Assembly: GCA_034437535.1 (NCBI GenBank)
Contig: DAOTTZ010000032.1
Location: forward strand, 1-64,000
Reading direction: 5' to 3'
DNA: 64,000 nt
Source of the DNA: J038 sp034437535
GTDB taxonomy: Bacteria; Chloroflexota; Anaerolineae; Aggregatilineales; Phototrophicaceae
Made by a program: the position numbers and the translations under genes. Of the stretch, positions 43,440 through 52,412 are shown one piece after another. Each line of letters opens with the position of its first letter. Position 1 is the first letter of the stretch. The notes under the pieces were generated by a model that saw only the letters and a program-made list of their open reading frames with translations, was not told where the DNA came from and did not search any database.

Positions 43440-45281
43440 TTATTTCGAGAGAGTCGTTTGTGGCGCGTCGTACCGGGCAAAGATGCGCCGGTACGCCTCG
43501 GAGTCTTCGAGTAACGCCTCGTGGGTGCCTTGCGCGGCGATGTGGCCGTTACGAAGCACTACGATATGATCCGCCCAGCGGATCTGCGACAGGCGATGGG
43601 TGATGAGCAGGGTTGTACGCCCTTGCGATGCCGACCAGATCGCCTGCTGAATCTTGTCTTCCGTCGCGCTGTCAATCGCGCTGGTACTATCATCCAGGAT
43701 GAGAACCGGCGGATTGGTGAGAAAAGCCCGCGCAATCGCCAGCCGTTGCCGTTGCCCACCGCTGAGCGTCACACCGCGCTGACCGATCACGGTCTCGTAG
43801 CCATCCGGGAAGCTCATGATGAAATCATGGGCCTGGGCTTTCTTGGCCGCGTCGATAATCTGCTCTTGGGTCGCGCTCTGGTCGCCAAAGGCGATGTTTT
43901 CCGCAATGGTACGGCTGAACAGAAAAATATCCTGTTCGATGATGCTGATCTGAGAGCGAAGCGACTCAAGATCCCAATCGCGCACATCCACATCATCGAC
44001 CAACACGCGCCCATGATCGGCGTCATAGGTGCGGTTGGTGAGCTTGGTCACGGTGCTTTTGCCAGAACCAGTCTGCCCGACGACGGCCACCGTCTGCCCG
44101 ACCGCCACATCAAACGAAATATCATGCAGGACGTCGGCATGATCTTCGGCGTAAGAAAATGTGACATTTTCAAAGCGGATCTTGCCTTGAAGCTTGGCGC
44201 GGTGGCCTTCCGGGTTGCGGTCGAGGTCGGTCTCGGTGGTGATGATGCTCAGGATGCGCCCGGCACTGGCATACCCTAACGCAATCCGGGAGAGCGAATT
44301 GAGCGACGTAAAGACCGGGAAGCCAAACAGTGCGATCAGGGTGGTATAAGCGACGATACCGCCGATGCCAATCGCCCCGCTGTTATATAACAGCACCGCA
44401 TGACCAAAACCCAACGCAAACGCTAACCCCAATAGCAAATAAGATAGATACCGGGCTTCGATGCGCCCTTGTGCGATGAAGTAATCGCGCACTGTGTTTG
44501 CCAGGTCGTTAAACTGTTCGACTTCGCGCTTTTCCTGCGCCGCGCCTTTGACGACCTGCAAGCCGTCCAGGGCTTCCGCCAGCCGGGCATTCATTTTGCC
44601 GAAGCTGGCGCGGACTTCCTGCGCGACAGGATGCACCTGCCGTACCAAACGATATTGCACCACAAGATGAGACAGGACAAACAGCAACGGCACCAACACC
44701 AGGGCCGGGTGGATGAACGGCGCGAAGACCAATGGAGCCAGCAAGAACATGCTAGAACCGACCAGCAGATTAACGCCGGGGTTCATCATCAGGTTCATCT
44801 CGCGCACATCGTTGGTCACCCGCGCCATGATCTCCCCAACGGGGTAAAAGTCATGAAACGTCATGCTTTTGCCCAACAGACTGGCATACAATTCGTCGCG
44901 CACGTCACGCTCTACCCGCTGGCCGAACGTCTCTGCGGAGGCATTCCGCATGAATTGCAAAACCGCCCGCAACATCTGCGATCCGATAATCATCAAGGCC
45001 ATCAAGCCGACAAAGGCCAGCGCGGCAGACGGCGGCTGGAAGACCTGACCGAACAAGGTGTTGAAGCCCGTCACATTGACGAACGGATCAGAAGCGGTCA
45101 TCGCGTTAAATGCCTGACCGATCAAGGTCGGCACCAGTGCCGCCAGGGCCGCGTTGCTAATCGCACCAATCAACAGCATCAAGGCGACCGTCGGATGCCG
45201 GGCCATGTGTGAAATGATAAATCGCATCGGGCTGGAGCGGTTGGTCTTATAATCGTTCGCTGTGAGGAATTCGGCAGACAT
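43440..45281 (-). CDS. ABC exporter subunit with degenerate ATP site
   Basis: 613 residues with a six-helix membrane domain and an ATPase domain: Walker A GQTGSGKST (about 401), signature LSGGQ (about 504), and Walker B LILDDSTSAID (about 527). The catalytic Glu is replaced by Asp (second D of LDD), so its composite site should hydrolyse ATP poorly. It starts the three-gene minus-strand operon; upstream are three TTACCGG half-sites. No XRE-regulator link is proven, though such a gene lies at 46001. Confidence 0.87.
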   Translation of the reverse strand: MSAEFLTANDYKTNRSSPMRFIISHMARHPTVALMLLIGAISNAALAALVPTLIGQAFNAMTASDPFVNVTGFNTLFGQVFQPPSAALAFVGLMALMIIGSQMLRAVLQFMRNASAETFGQRVERDVRDELYASLLGKSMTFHDFYPVGEIMARVTNDVREMNLMMNPGVNLLVGSSMFLLAPLVFAPFIHPALVLVPLLFVLSHLVVQYRLVRQVHPVAQEVRASFGKMNARLAEALDGLQVVKGAAQEKREVEQFNDLANTVRDYFIAQGRIEARYLSYLLLGLAFALGFGHAVLLYNSGAIGIGGIVAYTTLIALFGFPVFTSLNSLSRIALGYASAGRILSIITTETDLDRNPEGHRAKLQGKIRFENVTFSYAEDHADVLHDISFDVAVGQTVAVVGQTGSGKSTVTKLTNRTYDADHGRVLVDDVDVRDWDLESLRSQISIIEQDIFLFSRTIAENIAFGDQSATQEQIIDAAKKAQAHDFIMSFPDGYETVIGQRGVTLSGGQRQRLAIARAFLTNPPVLILDDSTSAIDSATEDKIQQAIWSASQGRTTLLITHRLSQIRWADHIVVLRNGHIAAQGTHEALLEDSEAYRRIFARYDAPQTTLSK

Positions 45282-45301
45282 AACCCACTATTTCAGTTAA
45301 G

Positions 45302-45375
45302 CCGGTAAATTGATACGAAACATCTTACCGGATGCAGGTTAAACCATGTATGACCAATCGGGAGATTTTTACCGG
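45302..45375. promoter_or_regulatory. Three TTACCGG elements upstream of the ABC exporter operon
   Basis: Inverted copy CCGGTAA at 45302-45308, direct copies TTACCGG at 45325-45331 and 45369-45375 (the latter two extend to TTACCGGAT). The first two form a 7-bp inverted repeat with 16 bases between. Such spacing suits a dimeric regulator; the regulator is unknown. Confidence 0.4.
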
Positions 45376-45380
45376 ATCTT

Positions 45381-45413
45381 AATTAAAACCGCCGTCGAGG
45401 TAGGACGGCGGTT
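45381..45413 (-). terminator. Terminator after the TPR gene at 45419
   Basis: On the minus strand a perfect 10-bp stem AACCGCCGTC/GACGGCGGTT with a 7-nt loop is followed by TTTAATT. It starts six bases past the stop of the 188-aa gene. Confidence 0.75.
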
Positions 45414-45418
45414 GGTCT

Positions 45419-45985
45419 TTACTTGGCGGATGAATCGGTCGATTTGCCCGCCGCCCCACTTAAGCGATTGCGGACACCGATCAACCGTTTCAACACCTTC
45501 TGGCCGAACGACAACTTATCCAGGTTTTCCAGGCCGACCTCATAAGTGGCCGCCGCCGGCCAGATCTTGCCGTCTTTGAATTGTAAGCGTGCGATAGCCA
45601 GCATGGTCTCGCCATAGAGCTTGGTTTCACCCAGGTCATCAAACGTATCTGCCGCTTGACGATAGCAGGTATGGGCTTGCTCTTTGTCGTCGATCTCCAT
45701 ATAAACCCCGCCCATATTGCCTAAGACCTGGGCGGCGCGGAGTTGTTCGTTTTCTTCCTGGAAGATGTGCAAAGCCGCCTGCATGGCATCCAGGGCTTGT
45801 TGATGCTCCCCCAGGGCACGATGTACCAGGCCAATATTGGTCTGCATCTCCGCCGCCATTGCCACATCTCCCTGGTCTTCATAGGCAGATTTCGCCTGTT
45901 GGAAGACCTTGGTGGCGGCCTCATAATCTTGCTGATTATATAGCTTTACACCTTGATCTTGCAGAGTTTTTGCGTCGCTCGTCAT
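45419..45985 (-). CDS. Cytoplasmic TPR protein
   Basis: 188 residues. Three canonical TPR units at about 6-120 (e.g. AKTLQDQGVKLYNQQDYEAATKVF split across helices), then a shorter pair and a Ser/Lys-rich tail. No signal peptide. It probably acts as a protein-interaction adaptor. It starts 15 bases after the stop of the upstream HTH gene, in the same direction, so the two are probably one operon. Confidence 0.75.
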   Translation of the reverse strand: MTSDAKTLQDQGVKLYNQQDYEAATKVFQQAKSAYEDQGDVAMAAEMQTNIGLVHRALGEHQQALDAMQAALHIFQEENEQLRAAQVLGNMGGVYMEIDDKEQAHTCYRQAADTFDDLGETKLYGETMLAIARLQFKDGKIWPAAATYEVGLENLDKLSFGQKVLKRLIGVRNRLSGAAGKSTDSSAK

Positions 45986-46000
45986 GAAGCCCTACCCCCT

Positions 46001-46756
46001 CTACATCGTAATATCAAGAATACTGGCACCTACTTCACGCAGGCGGTCGGTCGGCATCTTACTCAACATCACCGCGATGTGAATAAAGCCGATATTTTTC
46101 GGATCTGCGGCGAATGCACGCACGTCTTCCGGTAATTCGGAAAAATGCTTCCAGGCTTCACGCATTGCCAGTAATTCGCCAATCTGGCCGCTGGTCTCTA
46201 CGAAGTAATCGACATTTTTGTTCAACGCCGAGGACAACATAGACAAGACATGCATCGGTGGTGATGCCTCCCCCAGTTCGTATTGCTGAAGTTGGGCAAC
46301 ACTAATGCCGACTGCCTCCGCGACCGCTGATGGCGTCAGTTGCGCTTCATCACGTGCCTGCCGGAGTAAAGCACCGATCATGCGGGTGCGTAGAGAGATG
46401 TAGTCCGGTTGGGTGCGTTCTTTGCCAGCACGGGTCGTTTTCGCGGTCTCCAACCCCCAGAAGTGGCTGACCGGCACATCCAGATAATAAGCTAGTAACT
46501 CAAGCTGTGGCAAGGTCGGGACGGCTTCACCGAATTCCCAGGCTGTCATCGTCGCTACCGGTATGTTAAGCAACCGCGCACAATCTTCGATGGAACGGGC
46601 CACACTCACCCGTGCATCACGGAGCAACACGCCAAGCATCTTGGCGCGGATGCGATACGATTCCTGAAAATCATAAGCCTGCTGGTTATCGCCGGAAGCA
46701 GCCTGTTTCTGGCTTTGTTTGGCTTTCATTTTGGCCGCAAAGTCGTCAAAACTCAT
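46001..46756 (-). CDS. Regulator with two XRE-type HTH domains
   Basis: 251 residues. Two helix-turn-helix domains of the Cro/CI type are visible: the first at about 36-95 (ARLLNIPVATMTAWEFGEAVPTLPQLELLAYYL), the second at about 125-180 (AVAEAVGISVAQLQQYELGEASPPMHVLSML). A C-terminal segment (about 190-250) may mediate oligomerisation. Two HTH domains in one chain could bind a tandem operator as a monomer. It is divergent from the histidine kinase gene at 46911 and upstream of the cytoplasmic TPR gene. Confidence 0.8.
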   Translation of the reverse strand: MSFDDFAAKMKAKQSQKQAASGDNQQAYDFQESYRIRAKMLGVLLRDARVSVARSIEDCARLLNIPVATMTAWEFGEAVPTLPQLELLAYYLDVPVSHFWGLETAKTTRAGKERTQPDYISLRTRMIGALLRQARDEAQLTPSAVAEAVGISVAQLQQYELGEASPPMHVLSMLSSALNKNVDYFVETSGQIGELLAMREAWKHFSELPEDVRAFAADPKNIGFIHIAVMLSKMPTDRLREVGASILDITM

Positions 46757-46910
46757 CCGAATGGTGTCCTTCCTGTGGACGGCAATCTATTTGCATTATA
46801 GACGGCATAAGGAATGGAGGCAACTTCTAACCATTGCTCATGCGATTCTGCGACAAATTGATTTATGGTATAAGATATTACTCAAGTCGTTTCAACAAAG
46901 ATCAAACACT

Positions 46911-48878
46911 ATGGAAACTGTCAGATCCGATATTCTTGATCAGGTGAACCTGTTACTGCTAGCAGAAGATCTGCTACAGGCAATCCCGACTCAGATACAA
47001 ACATGGCTGGACCTGAAGAACGTGAGTCTGTTTTACCGACCGAAAGATGATGTGGCTCTCTTGACGGACAGCCTTATCAGTCGCTCGGTCACGCTCCCGG
47101 CCAATGATCCGGCTGTGATTGCATGGCAGGCAGGGCACCCGTTTTCATCGCCCGGCCACACAGACGATAACCCGACGCTGTTACAACACATTGATTACGC
47201 CTTTACCAGCTTGCCACTCATCAGTGAGACGACCTTCATCGGCGCGTTGATCGTCGATTTCGACATTGATGAGGCGACCGTTCACAAGCTCAAGGTGTAT
47301 TCAGCCAGCATCACGGCCTTGTTGCATCGTCATCGCCAGCAAGAAGCAATTACCCGGCAATTGTCAGACAATCTGACTCAGATCGAGATCTTCAACCGGA
47401 TCGACCAGGAATTGACCGAGACCATCCGCCTGGAGCGCGTATTTGAGATGATGCTGGACTGGGCCTTGCGGTTTACCAACGCGATGACAGCCTCTATTGC
47501 CCTGGTCAAGGACGATGGCACATTACGCATCATGCAAAATTACGGTTTCTCGATCTCAGATGATGATGTGGCACAACGGCAGGCTCAATATACGAATACC
47601 ATCACGCATCGTGCGGTACGCTCCGGGAAGATCGAACGCCTGCCCAACGTGAAGAAAGACGATGATAGCGGTTGGGTTCCCGTCAATATCAAAGCACAGT
47701 TAGCCGCGCCCATCATCCGCGAAGAACGAACGGTCGCCGTCATCACGCTGGGTAGTCCTCACCTCAACGGCTTTGGGGATGAACACGTCCGGTTCATGCG
47801 GCAATTGGCAGATCGCGCGGCCTATGCCATCGACAATGCCCGGCTATACGCGAAAACGGAAAGTGAACGACAACGGTTATCGACCATTATCGATAACGTG
47901 GCCGATGTGGTCATCGTGGTAGACCAAAACAGCCGCATCGAACTGATCGGACAATCGGCCTTAAACGCCCTGCAACTTTACCCCAACCAGGATTATAGCG
48001 GCGAAAAGTTCCAGCAAACGATCACATTCAAGCCGCTGGAAAGACTGTATGAGCGGGCTTTACGCTTCGATGAAGTCCAGCAGGAGTCGATGCGGATGCC
48101 CAACAGACGCGATTATTCGGTACGTGTGATGCCGCTTAAATCGGTTGGCAAAGTGATTCTGATGCAAGACATCACCCCATTTAAGGAAATGGATGATCTA
48201 AAAAATGATTTGATCGCGACTGTTTCTCATGACCTCAAACAACCGCTGAGTGCGATACGGGGGTTTGTAGAACTCTTGCGGCTCAAGAACAAGTTCAACG
48301 ATGAATCACGCGATTTTTGTACCCGGCTAGAAAATTCAATTGACAACATGCAACAGTTAATTGACGATCAACTGGATCTGGCGCGGATTCAATCTGGCAA
48401 TGACCTGGAAATCACCCATCTTGACTTGCACATGATCCTCAACGAATGTGTGAACAATCACCGGCCCCAGGCCAGCAAGAAGCATATGACGTTGCGCTAT
48501 GCGCCGCCTTCCACCAACCAGCGCATCCGGGGGGATGAAACACGGATCAAGCAGATCTTCAATAACCTGATTAATAACGCGGTTAAATATACCCCGCCCG
48601 AAGGTGAGATCAACATCGAGGTTGAAAACCGGGGGAGCGTGGTGCGGGTCACCATCCGCGATACCGGCCTGGGCATCGGCCCGGAAGATCAATCACGGGT
48701 ATTTGAACGCTTTTATCGTGTGCGGCGGCCAGAAACCGAAAGCATCGAAGGGACTGGCCTGGGGCTAGCCATCGTCAAGAAATTGGTCGAAGCGCATTCG
48801 GGCAAAATCCGCCTGGAAAGCAAACTGGGGGAAGGCACCACATTTTTCGTGACGTTGCCGGTGCTGGTCACAGTTTGA
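46911..48878 (+). CDS. GAF/PAS sensor histidine kinase
   Basis: 655 residues from the ATG at 46911; the longer frame from 46719 overlaps the divergent HTH gene and adds no domain. No membrane helix. A GAF domain lies at about 170-310, a PAS domain at about 325-430, then HisKA with H440 (VSHDLKQP) and HATPase_c with NNLINNAVKYTPP, DTGLGIG and GTGLGLAIVKKL. All catalytic boxes are intact. No response regulator gene is adjacent. A TATAAG element at 46869 is a possible -10. Because it is divergent from a double-HTH gene, that gene may regulate it. Confidence 0.88.
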   Translation: METVRSDILDQVNLLLLAEDLLQAIPTQIQTWLDLKNVSLFYRPKDDVALLTDSLISRSVTLPANDPAVIAWQAGHPFSSPGHTDDNPTLLQHIDYAFTSLPLISETTFIGALIVDFDIDEATVHKLKVYSASITALLHRHRQQEAITRQLSDNLTQIEIFNRIDQELTETIRLERVFEMMLDWALRFTNAMTASIALVKDDGTLRIMQNYGFSISDDDVAQRQAQYTNTITHRAVRSGKIERLPNVKKDDDSGWVPVNIKAQLAAPIIREERTVAVITLGSPHLNGFGDEHVRFMRQLADRAAYAIDNARLYAKTESERQRLSTIIDNVADVVIVVDQNSRIELIGQSALNALQLYPNQDYSGEKFQQTITFKPLERLYERALRFDEVQQESMRMPNRRDYSVRVMPLKSVGKVILMQDITPFKEMDDLKNDLIATVSHDLKQPLSAIRGFVELLRLKNKFNDESRDFCTRLENSIDNMQQLIDDQLDLARIQSGNDLEITHLDLHMILNECVNNHRPQASKKHMTLRYAPPSTNQRIRGDETRIKQIFNNLINNAVKYTPPEGEINIEVENRGSVVRVTIRDTGLGIGPEDQSRVFERFYRVRRPETESIEGTGLGLAIVKKLVEAHSGKIRLESKLGEGTTFFVTLPVLVTV

Positions 48879-48902
48879 TCTCACACCTGGATCGTCTATA
48901 AT
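48875..48902 (+). promoter_or_regulatory. Promoter of the acyl-CoA operon
   Basis: TTGATC (48875-48880), 16-bp spacer, TATAAT (48897-48902), 37 bases before the carboxyltransferase ATG at 48939. Confidence 0.6.
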
Positions 48903-48938
48903 CAGGGCAAAATTACGCGCAAGCTAAAGAGATTGTTT

Positions 48939-50549
48939 ATGCCCGTTATCGAAAGTCATGTTGACACCCGAAGTGAAGCATTCCGCACCAATTATGAGCA
49001 TAACATCGCCCTGACACAAACGCTGGAAGACCGCCAGGCCCAGGTACGTCAGGGCGGCAGTGAACGCGCCCGCAAACGGCACCTGGATCGTGGCAAGGTG
49101 TTGCCGCGTGAACGGGTCGAATTATTGCTGGATCCGGGCGCACCCTTCCTGGAACTTTCTACCCTGGCCGCCTGGGATATGTACGACGACGAGACCCCCG
49201 GTGCTGGCACCATCACCGGGATCGGCCAGGTTAACGGTGTAGAGGTGATGATCTCGTGCAATGAGGCGACCGTCAAAGGCGGCACCACCTACCCCGTCAC
49301 GCTGACCAAAGCCCTCCGCGCCCAGGAAATCGCCCGTGAAAATCACCTGCCAACTGTTTATCTGGTTGAATCCGGCGGGGCGAATTTGCCGCACCAATCC
49401 GAGATCTTCGTCCCTGGGGGGCGGAGCTTTGCCAACCAGGCCCAGATGAGCGCACGCGGCATCCCGCAGATTGCACTGGTGTTCGGCAATAGTACAGCGG
49501 GCGGGGCGTATGTGCCGGGCCTGAGCGATTACACTGTGTTTGTGCGTGGCAAGGCGATGGCCTTCCTGGGGGGGCCGCCGCTGGTCAAGATGGCGACGGG
49601 CGAAGAAGTGGATGAAGAGACGCTGGGCGGCACCGATATGCACGCTCGGATTTCCGGCCTGGCGGATTATGTGGCCGAAGACGACGCCGACGCCATCCGC
49701 ATTGGACGAGAGATCGTCGCCGGGTTGAACTGGCGCAAGCACATCCACGCGGAGCGGCGCACGCCAGAACCGCCCAAATATGACCCGGATGAGTTACTCG
49801 GCATCGTACCGCCGGATACGATCCGCAAGCCGCTGGATATACGCGAAGTCATCGCCCGCATCGTAGACGGTTCGCGCTTTGTCGAATTCAAACCGGATTA
49901 CGGCCAGACGCTCGTCACCGGGCACGCTCACATCAACGGATTTCCGGTCGGCATCATTGGCAATAACGGCATTTTATTTTCCGACAGTGCCAACAAGGCC
50001 GCTCAATTCATCCAGCTTTGCAACCACAGCCGCACCCCGTTGATCTATATGCAAAATATCACCGGTTTTATGGTGGGGCAAAAGTACGAAGAAGGCGGCA
50101 TCATCAAGCATGGGAGCCAGATGATTAATGCCGTCGCCAATAGTAACGTGCCACAATTCACTATGCTGATCGGCGGAGCTTATGGCGCGGGATATTATGC
50201 GATGTGTGGCCGCCCATATGATCCCCGGCTTATTTTTTCCTGGCCGACGAGTAAGACTGCGGTGATGGGTGCGGAACAAGCCGCCGGTGTGCTGGGCATC
50301 GTGCAGGAAGCGTCAATGCGCCGCCGGGGCATCGAACCGGATCAAGAGCAGATCGAAGGCATGAAGTACATGGTACGGGCCAAATTCGAAGAAGAATCCG
50401 ACCCGTATTACGGTACAGCCCGCATCTGGGATGACGGCATGATCGACCCGCGTGATACACGCATGGCCTTGACCATCGGGCTGAGTATGAGTTATAACCG
50501 CGATTGGGTCAACGAAGGCCGACCGCATTATGGTAACTTCCGCATGTGA
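48939..50549 (+). CDS. Acyl-CoA carboxylase carboxyltransferase subunit (methylcrotonyl/geranyl-CoA type)
   Basis: 536 residues from the ATG at 48939 with AAAGAGAT upstream. Crotonase-fold carboxyltransferase that moves CO2 from carboxybiotin to an acyl-CoA. Visible signatures: SGGANLP oxyanion segment, GGAYVPG, and FLGGPPLVKMATGEEVDEE (first half); GGAYGAGYYAMCGR in the second half. In the pocket region typical MCC reads GRIFFNQA (from memory), while this protein reads GRSFANQA, losing one bulky Phe. Known geranyl-CoA carboxylases carry a small residue at the gating position, so a longer substrate is possible. The biotin subunit is at 59176. Confidence 0.9.
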   Translation: MPVIESHVDTRSEAFRTNYEHNIALTQTLEDRQAQVRQGGSERARKRHLDRGKVLPRERVELLLDPGAPFLELSTLAAWDMYDDETPGAGTITGIGQVNGVEVMISCNEATVKGGTTYPVTLTKALRAQEIARENHLPTVYLVESGGANLPHQSEIFVPGGRSFANQAQMSARGIPQIALVFGNSTAGGAYVPGLSDYTVFVRGKAMAFLGGPPLVKMATGEEVDEETLGGTDMHARISGLADYVAEDDADAIRIGREIVAGLNWRKHIHAERRTPEPPKYDPDELLGIVPPDTIRKPLDIREVIARIVDGSRFVEFKPDYGQTLVTGHAHINGFPVGIIGNNGILFSDSANKAAQFIQLCNHSRTPLIYMQNITGFMVGQKYEEGGIIKHGSQMINAVANSNVPQFTMLIGGAYGAGYYAMCGRPYDPRLIFSWPTSKTAVMGAEQAAGVLGIVQEASMRRRGIEPDQEQIEGMKYMVRAKFEEESDPYYGTARIWDDGMIDPRDTRMALTIGLSMSYNRDWVNEGRPHYGNFRM

Positions 50550-50564
50550 TAGCGATTGACACTT

Positions 50565-51407
50565 ATGGATGACCGACACGAGACCAATCGAAAGTCCTGG
50601 AACGCGGCAACCGCCCGGCATCTGGCTCACCGCAAAGACCAGGCGAATTTTTTCCACAATGGCGGCACCACCCTTTCCCCGGATGAAATACGCCTACTGG
50701 GAGACATCAACGGGCAGAAAATCTTGCATTTGCAGTGTAATGCCGGGCAAGATAGCGTCAGTCTGGCGTTGCGATTGGGGGCGCAGGTTACGGGTGTAGA
50801 CATCAGCGACACTGCTATCGACGCCGCCCGCCAACTGGCCGACCAGACCGGAGCCAACGCCCGCTTTATCCGGGCAGATATATTCGACTGGTTCACTACC
50901 AATACACAGCACTTCGACATGGTATTTTCGTCCTATGGTACGACCTGCTGGCTATCCGACCTGACACGGTGGGGCCAGGGCATCGCGGACGCACTCAAAC
51001 CGGGAGGACGATTCGTGTTTATCGACTTCCACCCGGCAGGTATGATGTTCGAAGACGGCTACGTCCTCACTTATGATTACATGGGGGGCAAACAGCATAA
51101 TCTGGACGGTGTGGGGGATTACGTGGGGGAGCAAAGCGGCACCACCAGCAACACCGGCGACGAACTCCAACAAACGGCTGAAGGCTGGCGTAATCCTCAC
51201 CCATCCCATGAATTTTCCTGGGGGCTGGCGGATCATCTTCAGGCGTTGCTCAAAGCTGGGCTGACTATCATGGATGTGGAAGAATACCCGTATAGTTACG
51301 GCTACCAACCATTCGGTGATTTAATTGAACAGGATCACCGCCGCTTTACCCGCCCACCCGGTCAACCGACCCTGCCGCTGATGTTTAGCATCACCGCCCG
51401 GCGGTAG
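50565..51407 (+). CDS. SAM-dependent methyltransferase in the acyl-CoA operon
   Basis: 280 residues with the ATG at 50565. Class I fold: motif I ILHLQCNAGQDSVS, motif II GVDISDTAIDAAR, post-motif HFDMVFSSYG. The C-terminal third has VEEYPYSYGYQPF and may contact substrate. Several bacteria carry such a gene beside acyl-CoA catabolism clusters, but its substrate is unknown. It starts 15 bases after the carboxyltransferase stop. Confidence 0.8.
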   Translation: MDDRHETNRKSWNAATARHLAHRKDQANFFHNGGTTLSPDEIRLLGDINGQKILHLQCNAGQDSVSLALRLGAQVTGVDISDTAIDAARQLADQTGANARFIRADIFDWFTTNTQHFDMVFSSYGTTCWLSDLTRWGQGIADALKPGGRFVFIDFHPAGMMFEDGYVLTYDYMGGKQHNLDGVGDYVGEQSGTTSNTGDELQQTAEGWRNPHPSHEFSWGLADHLQALLKAGLTIMDVEEYPYSYGYQPFGDLIEQDHRRFTRPPGQPTLPLMFSITARR

Positions 51408-51419
51408 GGGCCAATTGTC

Positions 51420-52391
51420 ATGTGGGATCAAGCCCGGTTGGAGCGATTCATCACAGAAGGCATTGAAGAAAGCCTGACGCTAGAATATAAAGCCGCCCCC
51501 GCGCTGGATAAATCTCAACAGCGGAAAGACGAGATCACCAAGGATGTCTCCGCGATGGCGAATGCCGCCGGCGGCACCTTGATCTATGGCATCATGGAAC
51601 ATCAAGAAAACGGTAAGCGGCATCTGCCGTCACACATCGACCCGATTGATCGTGCTGATTATTCAAAAGAATGGCTGGAACAAGTCATCAGCAACATCCG
51701 CCCACGCATTGACGGCATCGTAATCCACCCGGTACCACTAAACACGGCCCCGAATCATGTCGTCTATGTGGTGGAAATCCCGCAAAGTGACACCGCACAC
51801 CAGGCCAACAGCAAAAAATACTACAAGCGGTTCAACTTCGAATCGGTACCGATGGACGACTACGAGATCCGCGACATCATGAGCCGGGCGCAACACCCGC
51901 GCATTGATCTCTCCTTCAGCCTGGAGATCACCACCCGCACCCATTCCAACTATATGTCCAACGGTCAGACGCGCAGTACAGTCTGCGTGTTGATGGTGCG
52001 GGCGCAGAACGTCGGGCGGGCTTACGCGCAATATGTCAACAGTTTTATCAAGTTGCCCAATCATCTACTCTCAGCCGACCTGGATAACCGCAAGGTGTTC
52101 GAAGAAGACGGCATCCTCTATGCGGAGCTGTACGAAGATAATACGGTGCGGGATGTCGTCGATGTTGAGATGATCGGTGCCCACCCGATCCAGAAATACG
52201 GCCCGGCCCGCTTCGATCCGATCTTACCAAGCCTGAGCCTGACGTGGGAGATTCCATTGGTGGACTCGTATTTGGATCTCGATGTGGGTGGACTTATGTT
52301 AAAATGGCGAACATACGCCGATAATGCCCCGGTCAACCAGGGAATCGTCCCGATCAAAAATATTCCAAAGATCGACCGGCGCAATCAATAA
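51420..52391 (+). CDS. AlbA_2 (Schlafen-like) domain protein
   Basis: 323 residues. The N-terminal domain (about 1-155) matches AlbA_2: ESLTLEYKAA, the helix EITKDVSAMANAAGGTLIYGI, and the ESVPMDDYEIRDIM end segment. AlbA_2 proteins often bind nucleic acid and act as regulators. The C-terminal half (about 160-323) is a beta-rich domain of unknown type. It lies within the acyl-CoA operon, 12 bases after the methyltransferase gene, so it could be an operon regulator; that is inference. Confidence 0.75.
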   Translation: MWDQARLERFITEGIEESLTLEYKAAPALDKSQQRKDEITKDVSAMANAAGGTLIYGIMEHQENGKRHLPSHIDPIDRADYSKEWLEQVISNIRPRIDGIVIHPVPLNTAPNHVVYVVEIPQSDTAHQANSKKYYKRFNFESVPMDDYEIRDIMSRAQHPRIDLSFSLEITTRTHSNYMSNGQTRSTVCVLMVRAQNVGRAYAQYVNSFIKLPNHLLSADLDNRKVFEEDGILYAELYEDNTVRDVVDVEMIGAHPIQKYGPARFDPILPSLSLTWEIPLVDSYLDLDVGGLMLKWRTYADNAPVNQGIVPIKNIPKIDRRNQ

Positions 52392-52412
52392 TGTTATTGA
52401 GGAGTTAGTGAC

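Noticed and set aside
44469..45212. 247-residue open frame opposite the ABC exporter gene
   Set aside because: His/Gln-rich shadow of the real gene on the other strand.
46719..46910. 64-residue N-terminal extension of the histidine kinase
   Set aside because: It overlaps the divergent regulator gene, carries no domain, and the ATG at 46911 lies closer to a plausible promoter.
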